Shown: positions 41,417 to 51,445, numbered from the stretch's first letter. The stretch is 64,000 bases of DNA from an uncultured Clostridia bacterium (GCA_934462715.1 CAKSIJ010000003.1:1-64000), one strand, 5' to 3'. A program made the numbers and translations. The notes: generated by a model from the sequence alone, not told the origin.

Positions 41417-44140
41417 ATGAATTTGTTTGAAAAGGTATTCGGAACATATTCTCAGAGAGAATTAAAGCGTATACGTCCGATAGCCGACAAGGTTATGGCA
41501 CTGGACGAGGATATGCAAAAGCTTACCGACGCTGAATTAAAGGCAAAAACGCAGGAGTTTAAAACAAGAATAGCAAACGGAGAAACGCTTGACGATTTGC
41601 TGCCCGAAGCGTTTGCGGTTATGCGTGAGGCGAGCTGGCGTGTTTTGGGAATGAAGCATTTTTACGTGCAGGTAATAGGTGGAATAATTCTTCATCAGGG
41701 AAGAATTGCCGAAATGAAAACAGGTGAAGGAAAAACGCTTGTTTCAACTCTGCCGGCATATCTGAATGCACTTACAGGCAAGGGTGTACATATCGTTACC
41801 GTAAACGATTACCTTGCAAAGCGTGACAGTGAGTGGATGGGCAAGGTGTACCGTTTTCTCGGTCTTGAGGTGGGTCTGATAATTCATGATTTGAGCAACG
41901 ATGAAAGAAGAGCCGCTTATAATGCCGACGTTACCTACGGCACGAACAACGAGCTGGGATTCGATTACCTCAGAGATAACATGGTTACCTATAAAGAGGA
42001 AATGGTTCAGAGAGGTCACAATTATGCCGTTGTCGATGAGGTTGACTCGATACTTATTGATGAAGCGAGAACACCTCTTATCATATCCGGTATGGGCGGA
42101 GATGCAAACGAGCTTTACACCGTTGCGGATCAGTTCGTAAAACGTCTGAAAAAGCTTGTTGTCACAGAGCATGACGATAAGCAGCTTGACGAGGACGTTG
42201 ACGCAGATTATATTGTTGACGAAAAGGCAAAAACAGCCGCATTGACAGATTCCGGTATTGCAAAGGCTGAGCAGTTTTTCAATATAGAAAATCTTTCCGA
42301 TCCCGACAATATGAAAATACAGCACCACGTTAACCAGGCATTGCAGGCGAACGGAGTAATGCACAGAGATCAGCAGTACGTTGTAAAAGACGGCGAGGTT
42401 ATGATCGTTGACGAATTCACCGGACGAATTATGCCGGGCAGACGTTATTCGGACGGATTGCACCAGGCAATAGAAGCAAAAGAGGGAGTAAAGGTTGAAA
42501 AGGAATCCAAAACCCTTGCCACAATTACTTTCCAGAACTTCTTCAGATTATACAATAAGCTGTCCGGTATGACCGGTACTGCGCTTACCGAAGAAGCCGA
42601 ATTTCAAGAAATATACAATCTTGACGTTGTTGAAGTTCCGACAAATAAGCCGGTTGCAAGAATAGATTATCCCGATTCGGTATACAAGACCGAAAACGGA
42701 AAATTCCATGCGGTTATAGAAAAAATTAAGGAATGTCACGAAAAGGGTCAGCCGGTTCTGGTCGGTACCGTAAATATCGACAAATCGGAAAAGCTTTCGG
42801 GTATGCTTAAAAGAGAGGGCATAAAGCATGAGGTGTTAAATGCTAAATTCCATGCAAAGGAAGCTGAAATCGTAGCGCAGGCAGGTAAAAAGGGCGCAGT
42901 TACAATCGCAACCAACATGGCGGGACGAGGTACCGATATTATCCTTGGCGGTAATGCCGAATACATGGCAAAGCATGAGCTTGTAAAAGCAGGTATGACC
43001 GATGAGCTTATAGTTGAAGCAACAGGCTTTGCGGAAACCGATAATGAAGAAATAATAGAAGCAAGGCGTATGTATAAGGAATATCTCGATAAATTCAAAG
43101 CTGAGCTTAAGGGCGAGCAGGAGGAAGTAAGAGAGCTTGGCGGCTTGTTTATTATCGGTACGGAAAGACATGAGTCAAGACGTATAGATAACCAGCTGAG
43201 AGGACGTGCCGGACGTCAGGGTGATCCCGGTGCTTCAAAGTTCTATCTGTCGCTTGAGGACGATCTGATGAGAATATTCGGCTCTGACAGAGTTAAGGCA
43301 ATGGTTGACAGGCTCGGTCTTGAGGAAGATGAAGCTATCGAAGCAAAGCTTTTGTCAAACTCAATAGAAAATGCACAAAAAAATCTTGAAGGCAGAAACT
43401 TTGACTCTCGTAAGCACGTCTTACAGTATGACGAGGTTATGAATACCCAAAGAAAGATTATATATAAGCAAAGACAAGCGGTTCTTGACGGTGAGGACGT
43501 AAGCGGTACTATCAAGAATATGATGGCTGCAATTATAGACTCTGCAATTGACGATTATATCGGAATTTCCGATATACCCGAGGATTGGAACCTCAGAGCA
43601 CTAACAGAATTTGCAAATACTAATCTTGCAGCAAACGGCGAATTTGAAATTAAGGACGATGAGCTTGATTCAATAACGAAGGTCGATATTCGTGACCGTT
43701 TGAACGAAATCGCGGAAAAACGTTATCAGGAACAGGAAGAACTGTTTGGAGATAATATGCGTGAAATTGAGCGTGTAATTCTCTTAAGAGTTGTTGATAC
43801 ACTCTGGATGGATCATCTCGATGAAATGGAACACGTAAAACGTGAAATCGGTTTAAGGGCTTACGGTGAGCATGATCCTGTCGTTGAATACAGAAATGTC
43901 GGCAGCGAATTGTATGACGGTATGCTTGAAGCAATCAAACGTGATACCGTAAGATATATTCTCACAGTTAAACCAAGACCCCAGGTTGAAATAAAACGTG
44001 AGCAGGTTGCAAAGCCTATGGATACCGGCAGTGACGGTTCTCTCGGTAAACAGCCCATAAGAATAAAGAAAGCTCCCGGTAGAAATGATCCTTGCCCATG
44101 CGGAAGCGGCAAAAAGTATAAGCAATGCTGCGGCAGATAA
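41417..44140 (+). CDS. secA: Preprotein translocase ATPase SecA
   Basis: The 907-residue motor drives proteins through SecYEG. Walker A is EMKTGEGKTLVSTLPAY (about 98-115), Walker B-like VVDEVDSILIDEARTPLIISG (about 205-225), motif GRAGRQGDPGASKFYLSLEDDLMR is present, and the zinc tail CPCGSGKKYKQCC ends the protein for SecB-like or lipid contact. AGGAGTG precedes; I use ATG 41417 rather than the TTG one codon earlier. After it lie two palindromic repeats and prfB, a typical secA-prfB order. Confidence 0.96.
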   Translation: MNLFEKVFGTYSQRELKRIRPIADKVMALDEDMQKLTDAELKAKTQEFKTRIANGETLDDLLPEAFAVMREASWRVLGMKHFYVQVIGGIILHQGRIAEMKTGEGKTLVSTLPAYLNALTGKGVHIVTVNDYLAKRDSEWMGKVYRFLGLEVGLIIHDLSNDERRAAYNADVTYGTNNELGFDYLRDNMVTYKEEMVQRGHNYAVVDEVDSILIDEARTPLIISGMGGDANELYTVADQFVKRLKKLVVTEHDDKQLDEDVDADYIVDEKAKTAALTDSGIAKAEQFFNIENLSDPDNMKIQHHVNQALQANGVMHRDQQYVVKDGEVMIVDEFTGRIMPGRRYSDGLHQAIEAKEGVKVEKESKTLATITFQNFFRLYNKLSGMTGTALTEEAEFQEIYNLDVVEVPTNKPVARIDYPDSVYKTENGKFHAVIEKIKECHEKGQPVLVGTVNIDKSEKLSGMLKREGIKHEVLNAKFHAKEAEIVAQAGKKGAVTIATNMAGRGTDIILGGNAEYMAKHELVKAGMTDELIVEATGFAETDNEEIIEARRMYKEYLDKFKAELKGEQEEVRELGGLFIIGTERHESRRIDNQLRGRAGRQGDPGASKFYLSLEDDLMRIFGSDRVKAMVDRLGLEEDEAIEAKLLSNSIENAQKNLEGRNFDSRKHVLQYDEVMNTQRKIIYKQRQAVLDGEDVSGTIKNMMAAIIDSAIDDYIGISDIPEDWNLRALTEFANTNLAANGEFEIKDDELDSITKVDIRDRLNEIAEKRYQEQEELFGDNMREIERVILLRVVDTLWMDHLDEMEHVKREIGLRAYGEHDPVVEYRNVGSELYDGMLEAIKRDTVRYILTVKPRPQVEIKREQVAKPMDTGSDGSLGKQPIRIKKAPGRNDPCPCGSGKKYKQCCGR

Positions 44141-44152
44141 AGTCATGCGAAT

Positions 44153-44352
44153 GAAAATGTGTGCATCTTACCCTTATTCGGGGCTTGAAGTACACACGTA
44201 CGACTGCGCCCCTGCATAAGGGCAATCTGCGCACATTTACATCCGCATGAACGGCGAACGAAAATGTGCATAATATCCTTATTCGGGGCTTGAAGTACAC
44301 ACGTATGACAGCACCCCTGCATAAGGGCAATCTGCGCACATTTACATCCGCA
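44153..44352. repeat. Tandem palindromic repeat, family A (two 107-base units) between secA and prfB
   Basis: Units start at 44153 and 44260 and are near-identical. Each folds from GAAAATGTG.GCA / TGCGCACATTT arms through CCTTAT.CGGGG / CCCCTGCATAAGG to the core CTTGAAGTACACACGTAYGAC. Core and tail match the repeats at 1-232, while the arms differ but keep pairing, a sign of compensatory change. Confidence 0.87.
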
Positions 44353-44408
44353 TTAGTGTTTGAGTTAAACAAGCAACAATACAAAAAACAAAGAATGGAA
44401 GTGAAATA

Positions 44409-45534
44409 ATGTTAGAGTACGATGAATACAGATTACAGCTCCAGGGAATGGAAGATAACATTACAGAACTGAGGGATTCACTTTGACATCGACGGAGCTT
44501 TGTCGAAGATAAGTGAGCTTGAAGAACAGAGTTCCGCACCGGGATTCTGGGACGATGTTGAAAACTCGCAAAAGGTTTTTCAGCAGACCAAACAGTTAAA
44601 GGATAAGGTTGAGCGTTATGACCGGCTTAAAGGCTCATGGGAGGACGCTCTTGTGCTTGTTGATTTGGCAAATGAAGAAAATGACGAATCAATGTTGCCG
44701 GAGGTAAAAAAGACGGTTGATGAGATTTCGGCAGAGCTTGACAAAATGACCCTTGAAACCTTGCTTTCGGGTCCTTATGACAAGAACAATGCGATTATAA
44801 CGCTTCATGCCGGAGCAGGCGGAACCGAGGCGCAGGATTGGTGCGAAATGCTCTTGAGAATGTACCAGATGTATGCGCAGAAAAACGGTTATACCGTGCA
44901 GACGCTTGATATACTTCCGGGCGATGACGCCGGAACCAAGAGCGCAACCATAATGATTTCGGGTCTTAATGCTTACGGATATTTAAAATCCGAAAAGGGC
45001 GTACACAGACTGGTAAGAATATCGCCTTTTGACGCGGCAGGCAGACGCCATACATCCTTTGCTTCAATAGAAGTAATGCCGGAAATAGCCGATGATGTTG
45101 AAATAAATATAAGGACAGAGGATCTTAAAGTTGACACCTACCGTGCCAGCGGAGCCGGCGGACAGCACATCAACAAAACAGATTCGGCTATTAGAATTAC
45201 TCATATTCCGACAGGGATAGTTGTATCCTGCCAGACTCAGCGATCGCAGCATCAGAACAGAGAATATGCAATGAGAATGTTAAAAGCAAAGCTTGCAGAG
45301 GTTGCGGAGCAGCAGCAAAAGGAAAAAATCGAGGATATTAAGGGTGTGCAAAAGGAGATTGCATGGGGAAGTCAGATTCGTTCCTATGTGTTCCACCCGT
45401 ACACTCTTGTAAAGGATCACAGAACAGGCTTTGAAATGGGTAACATAGGCGCAGTTATGGACGGAGATTTAAACGGATTTATAAATGCATATTTAAAGGC
45501 TGCAAGTCTCGGTAAGCTGTCAAAAACAGAATAA
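44409..45534 (+). CDS. prfB: Peptide chain release factor 2 with programmed +1 frameshift
   Basis: ATG 44409 opens 25 codons ending in CTT (44481-44483) directly followed by TGA C (44484-44487). Shifting +1 at CTT-TGA-C continues as LDIDGALSKISELE... to 45534, giving 374 residues in all. GAGGG a few bases upstream of the shift site acts as the internal Shine-Dalgarno. The main part has the RF2 tripeptide SPF (ISPFDAAGRRHTSF) and GGQ (GAGGQHINKTDSAIR). RF2 level controls its own synthesis. GGAAGTGA precedes the ATG. Confidence 0.97.
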
Positions 45535-45595
45535 GGTACAGATTTGTCAGAGCTTTATGCGCTTTACAGGTGCGTCGGCAAAACCGGAGGCAATG

Positions 45596-45636
45596 AAAAA
45601 GGGCGTATATCCTAATCGGAATACGCCCTTTTTTGA
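45596..45636. terminator. Bidirectional terminator between prfB and the Asn/Gln-rich gene
   Basis: AAAAAGGGCGTAT and ATACGCCCTTTTTT form a 13-base stem with A and T runs on either side, serving both convergent genes. Confidence 0.92.
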
Positions 45637-45637
45637 A

Positions 45638-45772
45638 TTATTGGTTGTTTTCGTTAAACTGATTGTTCTTCTGCTTGCTCTTCTGATTTTGTCTGTTGGC
45701 ACTCTGCTGATTGTTGTTGCTCTGCTGTTGCTGATTGTTTTGCTGGTTATTCTGCTGATTGTTGTTAGCCAT
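45638..45772 (-). CDS. Asn/Gln-rich 44-residue mini-protein
   Basis: On the minus strand an ATG at 45772, with GAGAGGAAG about 10 bases before it, opens a 44-codon frame: ANNNQQNNQQNNQQQQ, then SNNNQQSANRQNQKSKQKNN and QFNENNQ. Over half of the residues are Asn or Gln. It ends right at a bidirectional terminator, supporting a real transcription unit. The composition recalls gamma-type small acid-soluble spore proteins, but no diagnostic motif is present, so function is open. Confidence 0.6.
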   Translation of the reverse strand: MANNNQQNNQQNNQQQQSNNNQQSANRQNQKSKQKNNQFNENNQ

Positions 45773-45976
45773 GGATAATCACTTCCTCTCTGCGTGAAAA
45801 AATATGGCAGGCGGACACAATTTTTAAGTAAATACATCAATTGCTTGCCTACAAACAGTATAATGCCCATGTGCTTCAGTATTTATACACATAAAGCTTA
45901 AAATTTATATTATAATATATCCGGCAATTGGAAAATTGAAATTTACAGTTGCACGAAAAAATTAATGGAGAAAAAA

Positions 45977-47695
45977 ATGCACAAGGTTAAATGGAATTTT
46001 AAAAGCAGCCTGTTAGAGCCGTCAAGGATAAATGAGTTTTCAAAAAGATTTTCTATATCCTATGTCATGTCGGCTGTTTTGCTTAACAGGGGAATAGAAA
46101 GCGAAGAACAGCTGAGAAAATATCTGACAAAGCCGCTTGACGGGATTCATAATCCGCTGCTTTTGCCCGATATGGAAAAAGCGGCGCAAAGAATTATAAA
46201 GGCTATTGAAGAAAAAGAGAAAATAGTGATTTACGGCGATTATGACGTTGACGGAGTTACATCGACGGCAGTTCTTTATCATTTTCTTTTTGAAAACGGT
46301 GCAGACGTGGAATACTATATACCCGACAGATTTTCCGAGGGCTACGGATTGAACATAAAGGCGATAAACAGAATTTCCAAAAAAGGAACAAAGCTTCTGA
46401 TAACGGTTGACTGCGGTATAACCTCGGTAGGAGAAGTGGAGCTGGCAAAGGCACAGGGAATGGAGGTTATAATAACCGATCACCATACCTGCAAGGAAAA
46501 ATTACCGAATGCGGCTGCTGTGGTGAATCCCAAACGTCCGGATTCGGAGTATCCGTTTCGCTGTCTTGCCGGAGTCGGGGTTACTTTTAAGCTTGTTCTG
46601 GCAATGACTATTCTTATGAAGAAAAACACAACGGAATGTTTTAACAAATACGTTTCGCTTGCGGCGGTCGGAACTATTGCTGATATAGTCGAACTGCAGG
46701 GGGAAAACAGAATTATTGCGGACAGGGGAATAAAAAGACTTTCTTCGGAAAGCGGTGAGGGAATAAGGGCGTTGCTTGAAATATGCGGCGCTGCGGACAA
46801 ACCGATAAATTCCACAACAGTGGCTTTTATGCTTGCGCCGAGAATCAATGCGGCCGGAAGAATGGAAAGTGCGTCGGTGGCGGAGGAGTTGCTTTTGAGC
46901 GAATCGCATATTGACGCTCACAGACTCGCAACTCAGCTTGACGGTCTTAACCGGCAAAGGCAGAGCATTGAAAAGGATATGTATTCCGACGCTGTAAAAA
47001 TGCTCAGAGAAAATCCCGCGCTTTGCGAACAGAGGGTAATTGTTCTGGCGCATGAAAACTGGCATCACGGTGTGATAGGAATAGTTGCTTCAAAGATTAC
47101 GGAGCTGCTTTATAAGCCATGCATATTAATTTCGGTTGATGAAAAGGGCAAGGGAAAAGGCTCTGGACGATCGGTTGAGGGAATCAATCTGTTTGAAGCG
47201 CTGACAGCCTGTGAGGATTGCCTGACTCAATTCGGAGGACACGCTTTAGCGGCAGGCTTGTCGCTCGATGCGGAAAATATTGAAGAATTTAATTCAAAAA
47301 TTAACACCTATGTAGCCGAACAGGTGCCGGAGGAGCCGCAAAAGACGCTTGATTTGGACTGCACCGTGCCGACTTCGTTTGTAACAATAGAAAACGCAAG
47401 ACTTTTGGAGCGTTTTGAACCGTTCGGAATGTCCAATGAAAAGCCGGTATTTGCTTTGTGCGGAGTTAGGGTTATTGAAGCGGCCTCTATGGGGGCGGAC
47501 GATAAGCATTTAAGAATTAAAATTGATTTAAACGGACGAGAGGTTGAAGCCGTGGGATTTTCTTTCGGCACGTATGCAAAATACCTTACTCCGGGAAGAA
47601 TGATAGATATAGCGTTTAATTTGGATATAAATACTTTCCGCGGAAATGAAAAGGTACAGCTGATATTAAAGGATATCAGAAGCGCACAGAAATAA
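45977..47695 (+). CDS. recJ: Single-stranded-DNA-specific exonuclease RecJ
   Basis: The 572-residue protein has the DHH family motifs: IYGDYDVDGVTSTAVLY (about 85), VDCGITS, ITDHHTC and the DHHA1 GGHALAAGLSL, then the OB-fold. RecJ degrades 5' ssDNA ends in recombination and mismatch repair. GGAG lies 6 bases before ATG 45977, which is preferred over ATG 45965. It is followed after 33 bases by relA, a common clostridial order (recJ-relA). Confidence 0.94.
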   Translation: MHKVKWNFKSSLLEPSRINEFSKRFSISYVMSAVLLNRGIESEEQLRKYLTKPLDGIHNPLLLPDMEKAAQRIIKAIEEKEKIVIYGDYDVDGVTSTAVLYHFLFENGADVEYYIPDRFSEGYGLNIKAINRISKKGTKLLITVDCGITSVGEVELAKAQGMEVIITDHHTCKEKLPNAAAVVNPKRPDSEYPFRCLAGVGVTFKLVLAMTILMKKNTTECFNKYVSLAAVGTIADIVELQGENRIIADRGIKRLSSESGEGIRALLEICGAADKPINSTTVAFMLAPRINAAGRMESASVAEELLLSESHIDAHRLATQLDGLNRQRQSIEKDMYSDAVKMLRENPALCEQRVIVLAHENWHHGVIGIVASKITELLYKPCILISVDEKGKGKGSGRSVEGINLFEALTACEDCLTQFGGHALAAGLSLDAENIEEFNSKINTYVAEQVPEEPQKTLDLDCTVPTSFVTIENARLLERFEPFGMSNEKPVFALCGVRVIEAASMGADDKHLRIKIDLNGREVEAVGFSFGTYAKYLTPGRMIDIAFNLDINTFRGNEKVQLILKDIRSAQK

Positions 47696-47728
47696 TTTTG
47701 TGTATCAAGGGCGGAATGGAGGATCATT

Positions 47729-49972
47729 ATGGATAAATTATTATACTCATCTCCGATACTCGCACCGGAGAAAATTCCGGATCTCAAAGAAACGGACGCC
47801 GATGCGATTATTGAAGAAATAATACAGATGGTAAAGGGATACAGCCCGAAAGCGAATACGGATATGATTTATGTTGCGTATCGTTTTGCCAAGGCGGCTC
47901 ATAAAAATCAATTGAGAAAATCCGGAGAGCCGTATATCGACCATCCGGTTCAGTCGGCATACATCGCTGCGGAATTGTCTATGGATACTGTTGCAATATC
48001 TTCTGCGCTGCTGCATGACGTAATAGAGGATACGCCGTATTCATTTGAGGATATAGAAACGCTTTTCGGCAGAAATGTTGCGGAGATTGTGGACGGAGTA
48101 ACAAAGCTGACAAAGCTCCAGTACACAACTCACGAGGAACAGCAGGTTGAAAATTTAAGAAAAATGTTCCTTGCAATGTCAAAAGATATAAGGGTTATAA
48201 TCATCAAGCTTATCGACAGGCTTCACAATATGAGAACTCTTAATTACCAGACTCCCGAAAAACAGCTTGAAAAGGCAAAGGAAACGCTTGAAATCTATGC
48301 GCCGCTTGCACATAGATTAGGTATGTCGAAAATAAAATCAGAGCTGGAGGACTTGTCGCTTAAATATCTTGACCCGATAGCATATGAGGAAATCAGAACC
48401 AACATCAAGCAGAAAAAGGACGAAAGAGAGCGGTATGTGGCCGACATTATAAAAACCCTTGAAGCAAAGCTTGATGAAATCAAAATCAAAGGACAGATTA
48501 CCGGCAGGGCAAAGCATTTTTACAGCATATTCAGAAAAATGTACGCTCAGAATAAGAGTATAGATGAAATATATGATTTGTTTGCGGTAAGAATTATTGT
48601 TGATACGGTTGCTGACTGCTATGCGGTTTTGGGAATGGTTCACGAGATGTACACTCCCATACCTATGAGGTTTAAGGACTATATCGCAATGCCGAAGCCG
48701 AATATGTATCAGTCGCTTCATACAACGGTTGTCGGTCCTAACGGGACGCCGTTTGAGATTCAGATAAGAACATGGGAAATGCACAAGGTTGCCGAGGAGG
48801 GTATCGCAGCGCACTGGAAATACAAAGAGGGAATATCCGGACAAAACGATATGGACTCAAAGCTTGAATGGGTAAGACAGCTTCTTGAAAACCAACAGGA
48901 TATTATGGATGCAGACGAGTTTTTGAATAATATCAAGCTGGATTTGTTCAATGAGGAGGTTTTTGCGCTCACACCTAACGGCAAGGTTATTTCACTTGTC
49001 AACGGAAGCACGGTAATCGATTTTGCGTTTGCAATTCATACGCAGGTTGGCTGTAAAATGTGCGGTGCAAAGGTTAACGGAAAGATAGTGCCGCACGACT
49101 ACAAGCTTAAAAACGGGGATATAGTTGAAATACTCACCTCCTCCGCAGTAAAGGGCCCGAGCAGGGACTGGCTTAAAATAGTAAAAACCTCGCAGGCAAG
49201 AACAAAGATAAATCAGTGGCTGAAAAAGGAGTGCCGAGATGAGAACATCGTCCAGGGCAAGGATTTTATTGATAAGGAATGTCGCAGAATAAGCGTACCG
49301 GTTTCAGAGCTTTTCAGGGTTGAATGGCTCAGACCTATTTTCAAAAAATACAATTTCAGCTCTATAGACGATCTTTATGCAAGCGTGGGATACGGCGGCT
49401 TGACGGCGCAAAAGGTTGTTCTGCGGTTAAATGAGGAATACCAGAAAATTAAAAAAGAACACGGAGAAACGAAAGAAAACGTTTCCCAGCAGTCAAGCAG
49501 AAAAAAGAAAACAAACAGCTTCGGAATTGAGGTCAAGGGAATAGATAATTGTCTTGTGCGTCTTGCGGGGTGCTGCAATCCGGTGCCGGGCGATGATATA
49601 GTTGGATTTATTACAAAGGGCAGAGGCGTATCGGTTCACAGAGCCGACTGTGCAAATATGCAGCCGTCGGCGCTGAGTGCGGACGATAAGCTGAGATTTA
49701 TACCGGTTGAGTGGTCGCAAAGCAAAAAGGCGGTTTATGTCGCAACTCTGACAATCGAAACCGAGGACAGGCCGGGCATGATGATGGCGGTGACAACGGT
49801 TCTTACCGATATGAAGATAAACTGTGTATCTATGGAAGCAAGAGTGACAAAGAATAAAATCGGAATCATGAATGTCGGACTTGAAATCAGCGATACGATG
49901 GACGTAAAAAAGGCGGCAAACAAAATCCGCCAGATTCCGGGAGTTTTAAGCGTATCGAGAACCAAGAATTAA
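47729..49972 (+). CDS. relA: Bifunctional (p)ppGpp synthetase/hydrolase
   Basis: The 747-residue RSH protein contains HD hydrolase (HDVIEDTPYSFEDIE about 95-110, with RLHNMRTL), synthetase (SIFRKMYAQNKSIDEIYD, RFKDYIAMPKPNMYQSLHTTV about 320-335), TGS (VFALTPNGKVISL), a zinc-finger-like CCNPVPGDDI region and a C-terminal ACT domain (RPGMMMAVTTVL). The HD motif is intact, so it should both make and break ppGpp. AATGGAGG precedes; the upstream GGCGGAATGGAGG matches the family C block. Confidence 0.95.
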   Translation: MDKLLYSSPILAPEKIPDLKETDADAIIEEIIQMVKGYSPKANTDMIYVAYRFAKAAHKNQLRKSGEPYIDHPVQSAYIAAELSMDTVAISSALLHDVIEDTPYSFEDIETLFGRNVAEIVDGVTKLTKLQYTTHEEQQVENLRKMFLAMSKDIRVIIIKLIDRLHNMRTLNYQTPEKQLEKAKETLEIYAPLAHRLGMSKIKSELEDLSLKYLDPIAYEEIRTNIKQKKDERERYVADIIKTLEAKLDEIKIKGQITGRAKHFYSIFRKMYAQNKSIDEIYDLFAVRIIVDTVADCYAVLGMVHEMYTPIPMRFKDYIAMPKPNMYQSLHTTVVGPNGTPFEIQIRTWEMHKVAEEGIAAHWKYKEGISGQNDMDSKLEWVRQLLENQQDIMDADEFLNNIKLDLFNEEVFALTPNGKVISLVNGSTVIDFAFAIHTQVGCKMCGAKVNGKIVPHDYKLKNGDIVEILTSSAVKGPSRDWLKIVKTSQARTKINQWLKKECRDENIVQGKDFIDKECRRISVPVSELFRVEWLRPIFKKYNFSSIDDLYASVGYGGLTAQKVVLRLNEEYQKIKKEHGETKENVSQQSSRKKKTNSFGIEVKGIDNCLVRLAGCCNPVPGDDIVGFITKGRGVSVHRADCANMQPSALSADDKLRFIPVEWSQSKKAVYVATLTIETEDRPGMMMAVTTVLTDMKINCVSMEARVTKNKIGIMNVGLEISDTMDVKKAANKIRQIPGVLSVSRTKN

Positions 49973-50014
49973 AGAATTATTTAAATAAATTCGGTAAGGA
50001 AAGGAGGATTTCGG

Positions 50015-51313
50015 TTGCAGTTTGATTTGATTGAAGCCGCGCAGTCGTTGTTGAGTAAGTTTGAAAATATAGGATACACCGCATATATTGCCGGCGGAAC
50101 GGTGAGAGAACTTGTAATGTGTGAGATTCCGGTTACATACACCGTTGTGACCGACGCACCGAGGGAAATAATAAAACGCTTATTCAGAAAAAGCATTGAC
50201 GACTATAATAAGATTAAGTGTATAACCGTCATAGAAAAGAAAACCGCTTTTGATATTTATTATATTACCGAGGATTGTCCCGTAATCGACAATTTACTCT
50301 CCGGCTTTGATTTTACCGTTAATTCTATGGCTTTTAACCCGAAATGCGGTATTCATGACCCGTTTGGCGGTATGGGAGATATTGAATCGAAAACAATCAG
50401 ATTTACCTCGTTTTCTTATGAGAGTATAATGCAAAAGCCGGTGCGCCTTTTAAGAGCGGTAAGATATTGCGCTCAGTTGGGCTTCAGACCGGCGGAGGAA
50501 ACGGTTAGGGAAATAAAAAAGCTTTCGATACTTATAAGAAAAGCCGAAAATAACAAAATAAGAGAAGAACTCGATAAAATCATAATGTCGCCGAATCCTG
50601 GAGTGTTTCTTGACTTGCATGAATTGGGACTTCTGAAATATATTCTGCCGGAGCTTGATATTTGCTTCTTTGTTCCGCAAAAAAATAAATATCATATTTA
50701 CAATGTGGGAGAACATATTGTGGCGGCGGTTGTAAAAAGCCCCAACGATTCCGTTGTGAGATGGGCGGCGCTGCTTCATGATATAGGCAAGCCGGAATGT
50801 AAAAGCGTGGACTCAAACGGTATAATACATTTCTACGGGCATCACAGAGAAAGTGTCAGACTGGCTGCGGATATTATGCGCAGACTGAGAATGGACAGTC
50901 AGCTATCACATGATATACTTATTCTGATAGAAAATCATGATGTCAGAATCGAGCCTACGCCGGTCAGCGTAAAGAGAATGATGTCAAGAACCGGCGCCGA
51001 GCTTTTTGAAAAGCTGATTGAGCTTCAGGAAGCCGATAATGCGGCGAAAAATCCAAAATATCTTGCCGATAAGCTTTCAAGACTTAATGATGTCAGAAAA
51101 ATATATCAAAAGGTGATTGCGGAAAGACACCCCTATAAAATAAACGATCTGGCAGTTAACGGCAGAGATCTGAATAAACTGGGCTTCCGCCCCGGACACG
51201 AAATCGGCGATACTCTGCAAATGCTTCTTGAAGAGGTTTTTATTGATCCCGGTCTTAACACAAGGGAATATTTACTATCAAGAGCAAGGCAATATAAGAA
51301 GAAAAGAAATTAA
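50015..51313 (+). CDS. CCA tRNA nucleotidyltransferase homologue lacking catalytic aspartates, with intact HD domain
   Basis: The 432-residue protein has the CCA/poly(A) polymerase layout: head GGTVRE (about 28-33), VNSMAFNP, HDPFGGMGDIESKTIRF, PVRLLRAVRYCAQLGF, and an HD domain (ALLHDIGKPE, FYGHHRES). The essential DxD after GGxVRD is replaced by Thr-Tyr-Thr (about 43-45), and the RRDFTxNA motif reads SGFDFTVNS. It probably cannot add nucleotides by the normal route, whereas the HD phosphohydrolase looks complete. TTG start 7 bases after AGGAGG. Confidence 0.8.
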   Translation: MQFDLIEAAQSLLSKFENIGYTAYIAGGTVRELVMCEIPVTYTVVTDAPREIIKRLFRKSIDDYNKIKCITVIEKKTAFDIYYITEDCPVIDNLLSGFDFTVNSMAFNPKCGIHDPFGGMGDIESKTIRFTSFSYESIMQKPVRLLRAVRYCAQLGFRPAEETVREIKKLSILIRKAENNKIREELDKIIMSPNPGVFLDLHELGLLKYILPELDICFFVPQKNKYHIYNVGEHIVAAVVKSPNDSVVRWAALLHDIGKPECKSVDSNGIIHFYGHHRESVRLAADIMRRLRMDSQLSHDILILIENHDVRIEPTPVSVKRMMSRTGAELFEKLIELQEADNAAKNPKYLADKLSRLNDVRKIYQKVIAERHPYKINDLAVNGRDLNKLGFRPGHEIGDTLQMLLEEVFIDPGLNTREYLLSRARQYKKKRN

Positions 51314-51345
51314 TGCGGAAAATGCGATTTGGCATTTTCCGCATT
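51312..51345 (+). terminator. Strong hairpin overlapping the stop
   Basis: AATGCGGAAAATGC and GCATTTTCCGCATT form a 14-base perfect stem starting in the TAA stop; the T-run is weak, so it may stabilise or terminate the transcript. Confidence 0.55.
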
Positions 51346-51416
51346 GCGGTGAAATATCGTAGGTAAAGGTGCTGAGTGTAATTTTTTAAAATTGCGGAAA
51401 AAATTTAAAAAAACTA

Positions 51417-51445
51417 TTGACAAAGCATTGAAGTTATGTTAAAAT
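51417..51445 (+). promoter_or_regulatory. Sigma-A promoter for infC-rpmI-rplT
   Basis: TTGACA (51417-51422) and TAAAAT (51440-51445), 17-base spacer. Confidence 0.85.

Noticed and set aside
45638..45772. Naming the Asn/Gln-rich mini-protein a small acid-soluble spore protein
   Set aside because: Only composition agrees; no diagnostic SASP motif is present.
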